Assembly (NCBI GenBank): GCA_030407085.1
Contig: CM059584.1
Coordinates: 88,300,501-88,364,500, forward strand
DNA from: Trichopria drosophilae
Lineage: Eukaryota > Arthropoda > Insecta > Hymenoptera > Diapriidae
DNA length: 64,000 nucleotides
Reading direction: 5' to 3'
How positions within the stretch are numbered: the first letter of the stretch is position 1; each line of letters starts with the position of its first letter. Under the pieces are notes generated by a model. That model did not search any database. It saw only the letters and a list, made by a program, of their open reading frames with translations, and had not been told where the DNA came from. Position numbers and translations under genes: made by a program. This document shows positions 30,937 through 42,199 of this stretch, one piece after another.

Positions 30937-31865
30937 TATTCAATTTGACGGTGGTGGTGGGGAGTAATTTTTCAACCTTAGTAACAGGTCATCATATATG
31001 GTATTTAAATTTTGGCAATCTTCAACTTTATTCAATGCATTTTTTTGCAATTTTATATGCAGAATTTCAGAAATTCTTCTGCTGGACCAATTTTTTTCGG
31101 TGTCTAAAATTTGTACAGTACCTAAAATTTGCCATTTAAAATCGGAAAAGTGTTGTCAATGCACAAAACATTATATGTTTTGCATTGAGAACAAGAGGCC
31201 TTCAATGTAGCATCGCGAACCGGGTCCAATGTAATTTAATCAATCTACAAAGCTATTTAAATATTGGGTTTCGCTCATCTTGCCTGTGTTATTTTTTGAC
31301 TCTGACCCTATCATTTTAGTTCGCTCTTCTGCCGGTAGAGATCGTAGGCGGCTGTGTTAACAGGGCGAATACCGAAGAAGATCATAACAAATTTTTGCTA
31401 TAACTGAATAAACGATTCCCTGATCCACCTGCTGTGCCTACAATTCAAATGCGTCATGCATTTATTCCTACTACCGACAACAAACTTGAAATTAAAAGGT
31501 ATTCAAGTGCAACCAGTGGATGTCTCATGTAATATTAATTACTTAAACATTTAAGTCACACAATTTGAAAATAGACGATTTATTGTATACTATACGGTAC
31601 ACATAATTTTCGAGGTCGCTGCAGGAAATAAACGAAACAAATGTGTGCAAAATTATCAATGAAAATTTGAAATCAAAACAATTAGAAATGAACAAATAAC
31701 CAAAAAAAATAATAAAAAATAATAAATAAAAAAAATCAATATAAAAAATAAAAAATAAAAAAATGTAAAAAAAAGAAACAAAACTCTGACATCGATGGTC
31801 CCAAGCCCGTGTATAAGAGATGGATGTTCCGAAGATTGCAATCGCTAGCAATCTTGTGCGCTATG
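30937..31865. other. AT-rich interval, no gene assigned
   Basis: From about 31,320 to 31,500 the plus strand can be read as NKRFPDPPAVPTIQMRH and TTDNKLEIKRYSSATS, which looks more protein-like than its surroundings but matches nothing I recognise. The stretch 31,680-31,770 is A-rich low complexity. Confidence 0.4.
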
Positions 31866-31869
31866 TTGA

Positions 31870-32050
31870 ACCTGTCATTTTGAATGTTCAAAACTAAACT
31901 GTTACTACTGTAATCAGCGATACAGAAATCGCCGAATATTGATTTTTACGAGCCTTGTTCAGCTTTTAAAAAATTTGTCTCCAATATTGGATTCATCATT
32001 TTGGATGTCCAAAACCTGACACCGGATTCGTAAGCAGCACCCCTGAATCA
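31870..32050 (-). repeat. two diverged units of the GTCGCTGATTAC repeat family
   Basis: Minus orientation, with GTAATCAGCGA near 31,910 and GGATTCGTAAGCAGC near 32,023 plus TTTTGGATGTCC-type spacers. These are decayed relatives of the arrays at 7.9, 8.4, 49.5 and 55.2 kb. Confidence 0.55.
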
Positions 32051-33550
32051 CATGATAATGCTTTGTATGATTTCTCACACGCTGTAGTCCAGAACAGGGT
32101 TGAAAATATTGACTTATAATAGATTTGTTTGAAGGTTCCAAACGATTATGATGCGAAAATTTAATTCCAGCGATTGACTGGGACTTACAATTAGCCAATT
32201 TCATCTACTAATGGAAGAAGAGTAGGATATGAAAAATGTAGGTTTCATTTTTCTTCTAGTAAATTTGTTCATTCGTTTCTACCTGCTTCTTCAGGTTAGA
32301 AAAAAGGAGCGGTGATAGCTATATACGTGTCTTAGCATAACTTAGATCAGATTAGATTTTGGCGCAGCTCCATCCGTCCATTACTAAAAAACATTAGCCC
32401 CAATTACGTTCCTTCGTAATTTTTTGCACTTACTTTGTAAAAAGACAAATTTGATTGGAAAAAGTTATAAACAGAAAAAATAGAGCATTAAATTCTCAAC
32501 AAAAAAGGTTGTATGCATTTTCTTTCTACAATCAACGATAATTCTATAAAAACTGATTTAAAATGCGTATGACTATAGTCTGAAGAAGTATTGAATTTGG
32601 TCTTCTAGCAAAAAAAATTTCCCTATAGTTTTTCATAAAATGTCGACGTTTCAGACCAAAAAAGCGGTGGTGGTGGTGGAGGAGGGAGCAGATATAACTA
32701 CGTCGACACTGAAACAACTGAAGCGTTGCCGTCCTTCGGGTACGGTGATCACCTACGGGCGCAAAGTTATTTTACGTCCTTGATACGAAAATAACTATTT
32801 CGATTAACCTAAAAAATATCTTATAGATATTTAAAAGACATCTGTTAGAGATCTTTTCGACACTGTTAAGATATCTTTGACGGGTTGAAGGATATATTTA
32901 AGACATTTTAAGACTTGTGTTTGCTTATTGGCTAAAATTATATTTATGCAAAACGCATACTTCCAGGACCAAAATACATAAATTTATGATACTTCAGGGA
33001 CCTTTGTATAGTTCCAGGACGGTCCTGGAACTTTTGACTGATTTTCACGATGACAAATCTCACGACTGATAGTTTCAGGATCTATAACCAAATTTAGGCA
33101 TAACCATAGGGTGGGGTGAATCGGAAAAGTTTGTTTGTAACACTTATTTTTTGGTAGTTTTTGATGCGCTAAGAACGAAAATGACCATAAAAAAATTCTA
33201 AAAAAATGTTTCACATTCGCCCCGACGTCCCAAAGATGCCGTTTTTGGGGTGTTTTTTTTCGATTGTCTGTAACTCCGTCATTTAAAAAATTTTTTTTTT
33301 TTTTGGAAAAGGTGCCCACATTATCCATCTATTAAATCCATATAATAGAAATTTTTATTTTATTTTTATTATGCCTCTAAAAAATCGATATGTATGTCGA
33401 TTTTTAAAAAAATTGAATATTTCGATATTTTTCATTTATAACAAGTCAAATATCGGCAAAATCGAAGTGTGGCTACGATTTTTCGATGTATTTTGACCTC
33501 CTAAACATGAAAATGATCGTAAAATTTAGCTAAATGTCTAAGCAACCATA
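32051..33550. other. AT-rich interval with a short perfect palindrome, no gene
   Basis: GTTCCAGGAC/GTCCTGGAAC forms a near-continuous palindrome at about 33,011-33,032. A GGT-rich run lies at about 32,667-32,683 and poly-T at about 33,288-33,303. The frame at 32,984-33,328 runs through low complexity and I do not treat it as a gene. Confidence 0.5.
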
Positions 33551-33555
33551 TTTTA

Positions 33556-34731
33556 AAACAAAAATGGAGAGAAATTGAATCATTTACTAATTTACCTAAA
33601 GCGGAATTTTTCAAAGGACTAAATTTAGTTCTAAATTCTACTTATTTCAAATTTCAAAATAAGGTTTTTAAACAAGTTTATGGGGTTCCTATGGGGTCTC
33701 CATTATCTCCTATAATAGCAGATATTGTAATGGATTTTATAGAGAACATTCTCATTAACAAATTACCCTTTACATTACCTTTTTACTTCAGATATGTAGA
33801 TGATATTTTCACTTCTATTCCTATTAATTTTATTAATAATATTTTAACAATATTCAACAGTCTACCTAAAATTTAAGGGATTCACAATAGAATTTCTTCC
33901 ACCTTAGAATTAGAAAATGATAATAAACTAAATTTTTTAGATGTGCTTGTCATTAATGATGGTGGAAAACTGATTACCGATTGGTTTCATAAAAAAACTT
34001 TTTCAGGACGATACCTAAACTTTTTTTCTAATCATCCACTTTGCTATAAATTAGGAACTGCTTACGGCATTATAGATAGGGTTATCAAACTCAGCGATGT
34101 CAAATTTCGAAAGAAAAACTTAGATATCGCAAAAGAAATTTTACTAGATAACGGGTTTTCCCATTATATTATCAAACACTGTATTAAAAAACGAGTTTCC
34201 AAATTTTATAACAACATTGATTTCTCTCCCAATTTAGAACAAGATTTCATTAAAACTGTGAGCATACCATACATTAAGGGAATATCTGAAAAAATTAAGA
34301 AGATTTTAGCTGATCAAAAAATTAGAATTGTACACAAACCATTTAATATCAATATTGGAGGCATCAAACCCTTTAAGGACAAACTAGATATTTCTCAATT
34401 AAATGACGTCGTTTATCAAATTAACTGCAAACATTGTAATGGTTGTTATATAGGACAAACGAAAAGACTGCTTAAAAATCGCATTCTTGAACATAAACGC
34501 AATATCACAGGCAACGAAGAAAATTATACAGGATTAACTTTACACACAATCAATACTGGACATGATTTTGACTATAGCAACATTAAAATTTTGGCCACAG
34601 AACATAATTATCATAAAAGACGTCACATTGAAAATTACTTTATTAAATGCAATAAAAACACAGTTAATGTCAGATTTGAAAAATCTTTACTTCCAGAAAC
34701 TTATTTTTCACTTATTAATTTTACTGGTTAA
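33556..34731 (+). pseudogene. Penelope-like retroelement: reverse transcriptase end plus GIY-YIG endonuclease
   Basis: The frame is open from about 33,556 except for one TAA at 33,874-33,876. The reverse transcriptase part shows YGVPMGSPLSPIIADIVMD and the catalytic YVDDIF near 33,810, then LNFLDVLV and DWFHKKTFSGRYLNF, as in Penelope-like elements. At the C-terminus, VYQINCKHC...CYIGQTKRLLKNR followed by EHKR is the GIY-YIG nuclease with its upstream zinc-binding cysteines. The 5' part of the reverse transcriptase (first palm aspartate block and fingers) is missing. In this class the nuclease nicks the target and the reverse transcriptase primes from it. The single stop in a long intact frame suggests fairly recent decay. 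Confidence 0.9.
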
Positions 34732-35326
34732 AAATTTAAAAATTTTAAATTCGAATTATATAAACACACATGGTTCGCCCTTCCATCACTGTTTACAATC
34801 ATACTAATATTGTAAGAAGTCAAGTATTAAACAGTTTAATTCTACACTCCAAACTTACAATAGTGTAAAATTTAAATTCCGTACACTTTTTTTCTTACTG
34901 AGTTTACAATAAACTCACTTTTTTGTGCTTAATTATTTTAGATGCAGTCCTCACACACCGCAATACTCACAACATAATAGTGAAAATAAGAATTTTAATA
35001 TTTAAACTGTGCTCTACAATATTTACAGGTAAGAAAAAAAGACATTTATTCTTCAAATAATCAATACTTGACTTCGTCATACATTTTTTTCAAATTAATT
35101 GTTGTAAATAATTAATTTAATATTAAATTTATTTATTTATGTACTCACATTTCTGAAGAGGACCTAAAATAAATATGGTCGAAACTTTAACTTTTTCTTT
35201 GTTTTGATTATTATTTTACTGTATATCCGACATACAAGAAACCTATATAATTCACAAGAACTTTTTCACTTACGAAACAACAAGCGGATAAGAAGAATTC
35301 AAAATTTAATTATTTTGTTTAATAAT
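34732..35326. other. 3' untranslated region of the Penelope-like element and AT-rich flank
   Basis: Downstream of the stop the sequence stays AT-rich to the CTGAAGAG...GAAAC motif near 35,153-35,185, which is typical of the end region of Penelope-like elements. The exact element end is not visible. Confidence 0.5.
35153..35185 (+). ncRNA. hammerhead-like motif at the 3' end of the Penelope-like element
   Basis: CTGAAGAG, stem GACC / GGTC with a 12-base AT loop, then GAAAC. This resembles core and stem II of the hammerhead motifs described in Penelope-like elements. I could not identify a convincing cleavage triplet with stems I and III, so catalytic ability is not supported. Confidence 0.4.
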
Positions 35327-35626
35327 GTAGACTGTCTTGTTTTGAAGTGGCATTATTGTGCCTGTATTGTATAGATTTCCAACTTCTTTTTCATTTCATT
35401 AAATACGCAAACTGTCGCCGCATTCGTAAACAGCCACCCAAAAATCATCCCGTTTTGGAATTTTGGTATTGTTGTATTTAAAAAATCTGTCCGTCGAGAT
35501 TGATTACAACTCGTTGAAATTATGGATAAAACGGGATGATTTTTGCGTATTTAATGAAATGAAAAAGAAGTTGGAAATCTATAAAATACAGGCACAATAA
35601 TGCCACTTCAAAACAAGACAGTCTAC
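35327..35626. mobile_element. 300-bp miniature inverted-repeat element
   Basis: GTAGACTGTCTTGTTTTGAAG starts the left arm, and its inverse ends the right arm. Arms of about 85-90 bp are nearly identical (left to about 35,415, right from about 35,543). The centre holds a second inverted pair, ATCATCCCGTTTT and AAAACGGGATGAT. Confidence 0.9.
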
Positions 35627-35698
35627 AAGAGCTTGCTTGGCTTTGTTTGAAGTGAAGGCTTTGTTTCGGTACATGGAGAGAATGAGATATTGACGTTG

Positions 35699-35835
35699 GG
35701 TGACCATTCCAAAGTCACCCCAAAGCCACCCCAAAGACACCCCGAAGACACCCCAAAGTCACCCCAAAGACTCACCAAAGACACCCCAACGTCACTCCAA
35801 AGTCACCCAAACGACACCCCAAAAACACCAACGTC
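35699..35835. repeat. 11-bp minisatellite (CACCCCAAAGN), plus orientation
   Basis: About 12 units of CACCCCAAAG plus one variable base follow one another with few changes. A (CAT)n run follows at about 35,850-35,872. The same unit appears inverted at 36,613-36,776. Confidence 0.92.
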
Positions 35836-36404
35836 ACCACGTCGTCATCTTCATCATCATCATCATCATCATCGTATGCGGGTTGTAAAAACTCCAATCA
35901 AACGACGAAATATCCATTATCGCCCTCTGACGTCACGTTTTATTTCCCCCAGAAAATTTATCATGACAATTCGATCTTGTAAAGTTTTAGATTTCTTCCA
36001 GATTTCATTTCTCACAAGCAAGACGTGTCGAATGAAACTATGAATAGGGTTTTCCCGGCTCGTGATTTTCTAATGCAAATTTATACTTTATCAATCGAAG
36101 ATTGTTGACATACATTGATTATTAGTAGTTAAACATTTTAAATTTATCATTTATTTTAAAATTTCCTTTTTAAGTTTTACCTTGTATTTGGTTGACGAAT
36201 GCGTTAAATGTACTTGCAAATACCTGTACACATTTCTCTCTGGGATTATCATATAAAGTTTTAAGTACTATTAGAACGCGTGTTCTACTTCAATGAGAAG
36301 ACCGAATAATTTTCTGGGCACAGAAAATAAAGTTTATCGTATTTCTTGTTTTAAGACGTATTGAAAGATTTACTGATGATCATGTCATCGGGACACGCCG
36401 ATAG

Positions 36405-36535
36405 GTGTTGTAACCCATTCAACTCCCCTTCACATAAGGGAAAAAATTTAAGAAAATTACCGACACAAATTCAAGAGATGTTTCCAGATTTCTCTGAGAA
36501 GGCCAGAATATGTTGGGAATGTCGAAAAATGGCCA
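36405..36535 (+). pseudogene. fragment of a cysteine-rich protein, unrecognised
   Basis: The plus-strand frame reads CCNPFNS...HKGKNLRKL, then IQEMFPDFSEKARICWECRK. The pattern CC-x-PF...HK...C-x-x-CRK looks like a zinc-binding unit that I have seen at the start of uncharacterised arthropod and transposon proteins, but I cannot name it. The frame has no credible upstream or downstream continuation; downstream it enters the minisatellite. Confidence 0.4.
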
Positions 36536-36612
36536 CAGAAAGCCACCATGCGGGACTACCCGAGGTGTTAGCTGAGAACTTACAAGATCCAAAGGAAGAT
36601 ATGCCAGAAGCA

Positions 36613-36776
36613 TATTTGGGGTGTCTTTGGTGTGTCTTTGGGGTACTTTGCGGTGACTATGGGGTGTCTTTGGGATGTTTGGGGTGTCTTTGGGGTGACT
36701 TTGCGGTGCCTTTGGAGTGATATTGGGGTGACTTTAAGGTGACATTGGGGTGACTTTGGGGTGTCTTTGGGGTGAA
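36613..36776. repeat. 11-bp minisatellite (GGGGTGNCTTT), inverted copy
   Basis: About 14 units complementary to the array at 35,699-35,835, about 780 bp away. Together they could pair over more than 100 bases. Confidence 0.92.
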
Positions 36777-36849
36777 CCCCCTGCAGGGGTCCGATCTTGG
36801 AAGTCCGAAGGTGATCCTGGGTACTATGACACGGTTTTACGTGTCCAAT

Positions 36850-37555
36850 CATCGGCATCACAAGAGTGCAGGCATCTTCACAGGTCCTTCCAGGGGCTGT
36901 GACATTGAAAGGGTGTCCGTACTTGGAGGACCACCTAGGCAACCCGGGGACTATGACACTAACAAGTGGCCGATCTCAGGTCGCGAATCCAGTGTACCCA
37001 TCCGGGGCGGCTTCGACTGCCCGGTGGCCACATTCCAGCTGGGTCGGTAGGAGGGGATTAACCCCGCAGAGCTGCCACAGGACCAATGGTCGAAGATCGA
37101 GGCTTCCTTTTGCAAAGCCGGGGCCATCATATTCATCCCGGCGAACCAGGCAACCAGGGACCATCTCTCTCGACCAGGGCTGAACTTGCGCCCTAGGGGG
37201 GCCCCTGGAAGGGTCCAAAGGTCAGGACCGGGAGGTTGAACTCCTCCAAAAGATGCTGAAGGCTACAGCCTGGATTCTGGATGAACCGGAGGATCCAGCG
37301 ATAATACTTCGGCGTCTGGGTGCTTACAACCCCTCGTTGAAGACGTCGTGATGGAGGGTTATCCGACAGCCGGCATCTTTAGCCACGGCTCCAGCATCTG
37401 GGCAACGAAGCGGAACAAGAATGCTGCTGGTTGTCCAGATTTCGGAAGCCCAAGCAAGGGCGCTCGCGTCCCTCGATAATCGGCCTTACTACCGGTGTAC
37501 CCGGGTGGCATTCTACGTCACCGGTTGCACCAGACAGTAAGGGCCGATCATGGTA
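36850..37555 (+). pseudogene. ORF1 C-terminal part of a LOA-like non-LTR element
   Basis: Across several frames the plus strand reads PAELPQDQWSKIEASF, IFIPANQATRDHLS, then WILDEPEDPAIILRRLGAYN and ISEAQARALASLDNRPYYR. This order resembles the C-terminal domain of LOA-group ORF1 proteins (DUF4780-like). Frame changes are frequent. It directly precedes ORF2. Confidence 0.5.
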
Positions 37556-37589
37556 AAAGAAGAGGCGCTACGTTTCACAATGGCGTCCG

Positions 37590-40500
37590 GGCAACTTCAG
37601 TTTACCCAGATTCACTTGCACCACAGAAAGGGCGCCTCTGCTTGTTTACAGAGGCGCATGGTTGTGGCGCACACAGGCATAGCGCTAATCCAGGAACCTT
37701 GGGTTGTCAAAAATACCATTAGGGGGTTTTCCTTAGGGCTTTACATTGTTTTAGCAAAACAGGGGCGGTCAAATCCAGGGCCTGTATCCTCACCAAGGGA
37801 ATCAACGCAGTTCCATTGATGGATCTGAGAAACAGAGACCTAATGGTGATAACGATCAACACAAATGAGTTGAGGACAATAGCAGTGGCACCTCAGCTTA
37901 CTTCCCATATGACGGGCCAGTTAATCCCTGAAGGGAGGTAAGGAAACTGGTGGAACATTGCAAGCAGAAAGGGCTCCCCCTACTGATTGGCAGTGACGCT
38001 AATTCACGCCGTCAGATATGGGGCAGTACCGACATTAATGAAAGAGGACAGGCGTTGCTGGAATATCTGGTCACCACTGACCTAGATATCCGCAACACCG
38101 GCAGCACCCCAACCTTTCGCAACGCTATCAGAGCTGAAGTCCTGGACCTCACACTCTGTAGCAGTAGCCTCCTTCATAGGATCAAAAATTAGATAGTTAA
38201 AGATGATCCGTCACTGTCGGATCACATGACGATTGCATTTCATTTGGCGGCTGATGCAGGCGCCAATATGAAATCTATTAGGAACCCCAGATGTACAGAC
38301 TGGGATGGTTTCAAAAGAGACCTATGTGTAGCTCTCGAGGATGTGCCAAAAGCTAAGATCAAGAATCCTCTTAGTGCAGGAATAAAATACGCCTTCGAGC
38401 GAAACTGCCAGGAGACTCCTGTCAGGGATAGGAGGCTGACCTGGTGGAACCGCAACCTGGAGGCTAAGAAGGTTAACACTAAAAAGCTTTTCAGGTTAGC
38501 CAGGAAGAAGAATTATCCCCAAGCCTGGGACAGCTATACTATAGCAAGAGATGACTTCAAAGATGCAGTCAGGAAAGCCAAGAAGGACAGCTGGGAATCC
38601 TTCTGCTCGGAGGTCGAGAAGGGACCTCCGGCAGCCAGGCTTGGAAAGGTTCTAGTGCAGGACACGGCTGCAATCATGGGAGTACTAAAACTGCCAGATG
38701 GCACCAGTACGACGACAGACGCGGATACACTGGACTGCCTGATCCGAGCCCACTTCCCGGGCTTTTATGGGTCTGGGAGTGGGAAGGGGGGAGACGAAGA
38801 CCTGTACCGAGCCGTTCCCGGCACGGGAGGTAGGGTGTCCAAGGCCCGCAGAGAACTTGGACGCCGAACCGCTCCGAAAATCGTCACCCCCGTGAGGATG
38901 AGGTGGGCCGTATACTCCTTTAGTCCGTATAAGCCACCGGGGGCAGATGGAATTTATCCAGTTCTTCTCCTAAGAGCTGGCGATGTTATTATAGGACCAC
39001 ATATGAGACTAACTATAGCTAGTCTCATCCTGGGCCATGTGCCTAGTGTATGGCAGTAGGTGGTTTTCCTACCTAAAGTAGGTTATGATTCGCCCAAGGA
39101 CTTTAGACCAATCAGTCTAACGTCGTTCATACGAAAGTTAGTAAAAAGACTCGTGGATAGATACACGAGGGAGACGGTCTTAGTCCGATGTCCACAGCAC
39201 GGAAGCCAACATGACTACAGAACAGGTCTCTCCAATGAGACGGCACTGCATCAGGCTGTCTCACTGATAGAGACCCAAAAGGAGAACAAGGGCTTCGCAG
39301 TGCTCGCAATGCTGGACATTGAGGGAGGCTTCAATCACACCGCGCGTGGAGTGATAAGGAAAGCCCCAGTGCGCACGACACGCCGGAACCAATCGCGGAC
39401 TGGGTGGGCCACATGCTGGCGAATCTTAGTTTGCGAGCGGAGAAGGGTGATACGAAAATCCGGGGCTACGTTGACTCCGGCTGTCCACAGGAAGGGTTTC
39501 TTTCACCACTATGGAATGTGATGATGAATGAACTCCTGGCTGGAATCAGGGAGCTTAGACTACACGTCACGGGATATGAGGATGACGCCCTGGTAATTGC
39601 AGGGGAGCGTTCTTGAGTCCGCTGACAAGTTTAATGCAGCGTGCACTTACATTTGTGAAGCACTGGTGTCAGGAATCGGGGCTCTCTATTAACCCTAGGA
39701 AAATAGAGGTGCTGGTGTTCACCAGAAACTACAAATGGGACCGTGTCTGTCCGCTCACTCTGTCTGGACACAGACTAGAATGCGCGGAAACAGCCAAATA
39801 CCTCGGGGGTGACTCTAGACAGCAAACTTAGCTGGACGAAACACAAAGACAAATGCGCCGGAGTCATAGCTTCCCTATGGCTAATGAGACGGGCCATAAG
39901 CTGCAGCTGGGGCATCGAGCCGGCTATTATGCTATGTTAACCCACACTTCACTGGCCTGGTGGAATAGATCAACTATCACTACACCTCTCAAGGACCTAG
40001 AGAAAGTAAGAGGGCTCATACTCAGGAGTATGACGGGCGCTGCGAGGTCAACCCCCACGGTGGCGCTAGGTATTTTCCTGGATATAGAGCCCTTTCACAT
40101 AACCTTGAAAGCCGAAGCCGCAAAGGCCTGGCGCTATCTTTTTGACAAAAAATACAAAATCAGTCTCCCGACCAGAGAAGACTGGGAAAGCATCCATGCG
40201 GAGGAGTGGAGCAGGGGTATATAGAGGAAGAGGTGGAAAAGGGTCCACATACCCTTTGGAAGCCTACACCACCGTTTTGCAAGCAGAACTAATGGTTATC
40301 ATTCAGTGTTCCGATAGAGCGCTAAATGAGGATAATGGTACCATTACCACCATTTTTTCTATTAGTAGGGCAGCCTTACAGGCCCTCAACAACTTTAGTC
40401 AAAGGTCATGACTAGTCTGGGACTGCTACCAGTCCCTGAATAGACTAGCTGCGAAAACCCGCGTCACGCTGCGCTGGATCCCAAGCCATAGTGGATTCAA

Positions 40501-40832
40501 GAGCAACGTGATTGCAGATGAGCTAGCCAAACTGGCAGCAGAAAAGAACTTCATTGTCCCCGTACCCGTGGTGGACATGTGCAAAAACGTCGCTCGGGAA
40601 GCATTCCGGACGAAGGTTGCGCTCAAACATCAAAGGATATGGAGTTCCACACTGGGATGCAGGCAAGCCAAACTTTTTATTGACGACAGCTGGCCCTGCA
40701 AGTGAAAACGGGTATTCCTGAGTGCCAAACGATTGGCGGCCAAAGATTCGCTGGCAATGATCACTGGGCACGGGGATCTCCGGGGACATCTCTACTAAAT
40801 AGGACTGGCAGACTCGCCGCCGGCCTGTAGGC
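37590..40832 (+). pseudogene. ORF2 of a LOA-like non-LTR element: endonuclease, reverse transcriptase, RNase H
   Basis: Endonuclease: LQFTQIHLHHRKGASACLQR and IALIQEPWV (from about 37,590), then LLIGSDANSRRQIWGSTDIN and EVLDLTLCSSSLL (37,950-38,190) and LSDHMTIAF near 38,215. Reverse transcriptase: RMRWAVYSFSPYKPPGADGI (about 38,905), VVFLPKVGYDSPKDFRPISL (39,060), AMLDIEGGFNH, GCPQEGFLSPLWNVMMNELL and GYEDDALVIAGE (about 39,575), where YEDD replaces the usual Y-x-DD third position. RNase H: YPLEAYTTVLQAELMVIIQC, VTLRWIPSHSGFKSNVIADE (about 40,465-40,525). The RNase H domain and the wording of the endonuclease point to LOA. At least five frame breaks. The end is cut by a mariner inverted-repeat fragment at about 40,833. 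Confidence 0.82.
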
Positions 40833-41215
40833 CCCTATTTTTTTTCATGAATTCAGAAAGAGCACAACATTTTACGTCCGAATATGATATGGTCGATTTT
40901 TCTGGCAAGGTGATTTGAAGGTCAAACTTAAAAATCCGGGAACTGCGACTTAATTCAGAGAGAGTGCATTTTCGGGGAAAATGTTTCAGGAAAAGTTTAA
41001 GCATTTTTCCCTGGCTGTTTAATTGTACCAGTGAATTTGACCTTGTTCATGACCTTGAAGGTCATTTCAAGGTCAAGTTCAATTTTTCAAATAGGAATCA
41101 TTATTTTTTATCGCGAATTTGGAAAGTGGGGAAAATTCTACGTTCAGAACATGCAATATACCTTGAAGGCAGAGTCAAGGTCATTTCAAGGTGAATATCT
41201 CATAAATTCACAATA
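40833..41215. mobile_element. fragment of a mariner long inverted repeat
   Basis: Matches the arms of the 29,071-30,936 element, including GAGCACAACATTTTACGTCCG, TGCATTTTCGGGGAAAATG and TTTGACCTTG...TTTCAAGGTCAAG. It abuts the broken RNase H end of the LOA-like element. The terminal TACAGGGTG sequence is absent. Confidence 0.8.
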
Positions 41216-41885
41216 ATAAATCACAATAATATCTCGACGATAAAATGGGAATCATTATTTTTAGAGCGGAAAGCCTGACGTTAGAACTTACCATGACCAG
41301 AACCTTTAATTTAATATCAAGGCCATTTTAAGGTGAATGCTCGAAAATAGCAAGTATAACAATAGTAACATAGCGAGGATTTAACTGCACTTCCAAACAC
41401 CCTACAATATGTATGTATTCAGTCTTTTCTAACAATACCGTCGGCATTAGTATTATCCTTGATGTACCGCGTGGAGGTCGCACGATCGGGTTCACATCTC
41501 ATCAGGGTGCTTTGTGCAGGTGGTTCCCCTTGCCGTCGCCTGTGTGCGTGCGTGCGTGCGTGCGTGCTTGCATGCGTGCAATCACACGCATGTCAAAATT
41601 ACTTTTAGTTTTTTGAGAGGTGCATGTCGAAATCCATTTAGATTTAATAATTCAACAGTTGTTAATTCAACGAAATTTTAACGTAATAATATTTCTGTGT
41701 AGACTACCACATTATTTGTGCAAATAAAAAATTTAGTTCTCTTAAGCTTTAGATAGTTTTTGAGTATCTTCTTAGTGCTAGTATCGTTGTAAAAATCACT
41801 TCATACAATTATTTATTGTTGCATTGTTAGTTTATGGTTGTTTTTTATCGGATATATCGAGTATGCATTTGACTGATACAGACCG
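41216..41885. other. interval with a short (GCGT)n run, no gene
   Basis: GCGT/GTGC repeats occupy about 41,540-41,580. The remaining sequence is AT-rich with nothing recognised. Confidence 0.5.
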
Positions 41886-41889
41886 AATT

Positions 41890-42185
41890 CATGTTCTTAT
41901 AATGTGAGGATGTGGTGATAAAATTAGATTCTATGAAGAATTTTCCATGCTGTTTAATAACACTTTTCCAAATTATGATTCTATTTCAAAATCTACTGCA
42001 TATCGCACTGTTTCACGATTCGAGAGATCTGGCTCAATTCATGACGAACCAAGATCGGGTAGACCAAAAACAGCTACTAACTATGACGTGTCTATGCAGG
42101 TTCTGTAAAATATTATTGAAAACCCGTACAATCCTCTTTCGAGAATAGCACAGGAATATGGTATTGACCGTACGTTACACAAATT
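41890..42185 (+). pseudogene. mariner-type transposase N-terminal region
   Basis: Across frames the plus strand reads FYEEFSMLFNNTFPNYDSIS, STAYRTVSRFERSGSIHDEP, RSGRPKTATNYDVSMQVL, stop, then NPYNPLSRIAQEYGIDR. This is the paired helix-turn-helix DNA-binding region of the same arthropod mariner-like group as 13,789-14,343, which preserves the complementary C-terminal half. It is cut at about 42,190 by the purine-rich non-LTR element. Confidence 0.75.
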
Positions 42186-42199
42186 TTTAAGTCACACGG

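Noticed and set aside
32581..32612. CTGAAGAAG...GGTCTTC as another hammerhead core
   Set aside because: GAAA does not follow the stem and no cleavage triplet or stem I was found.
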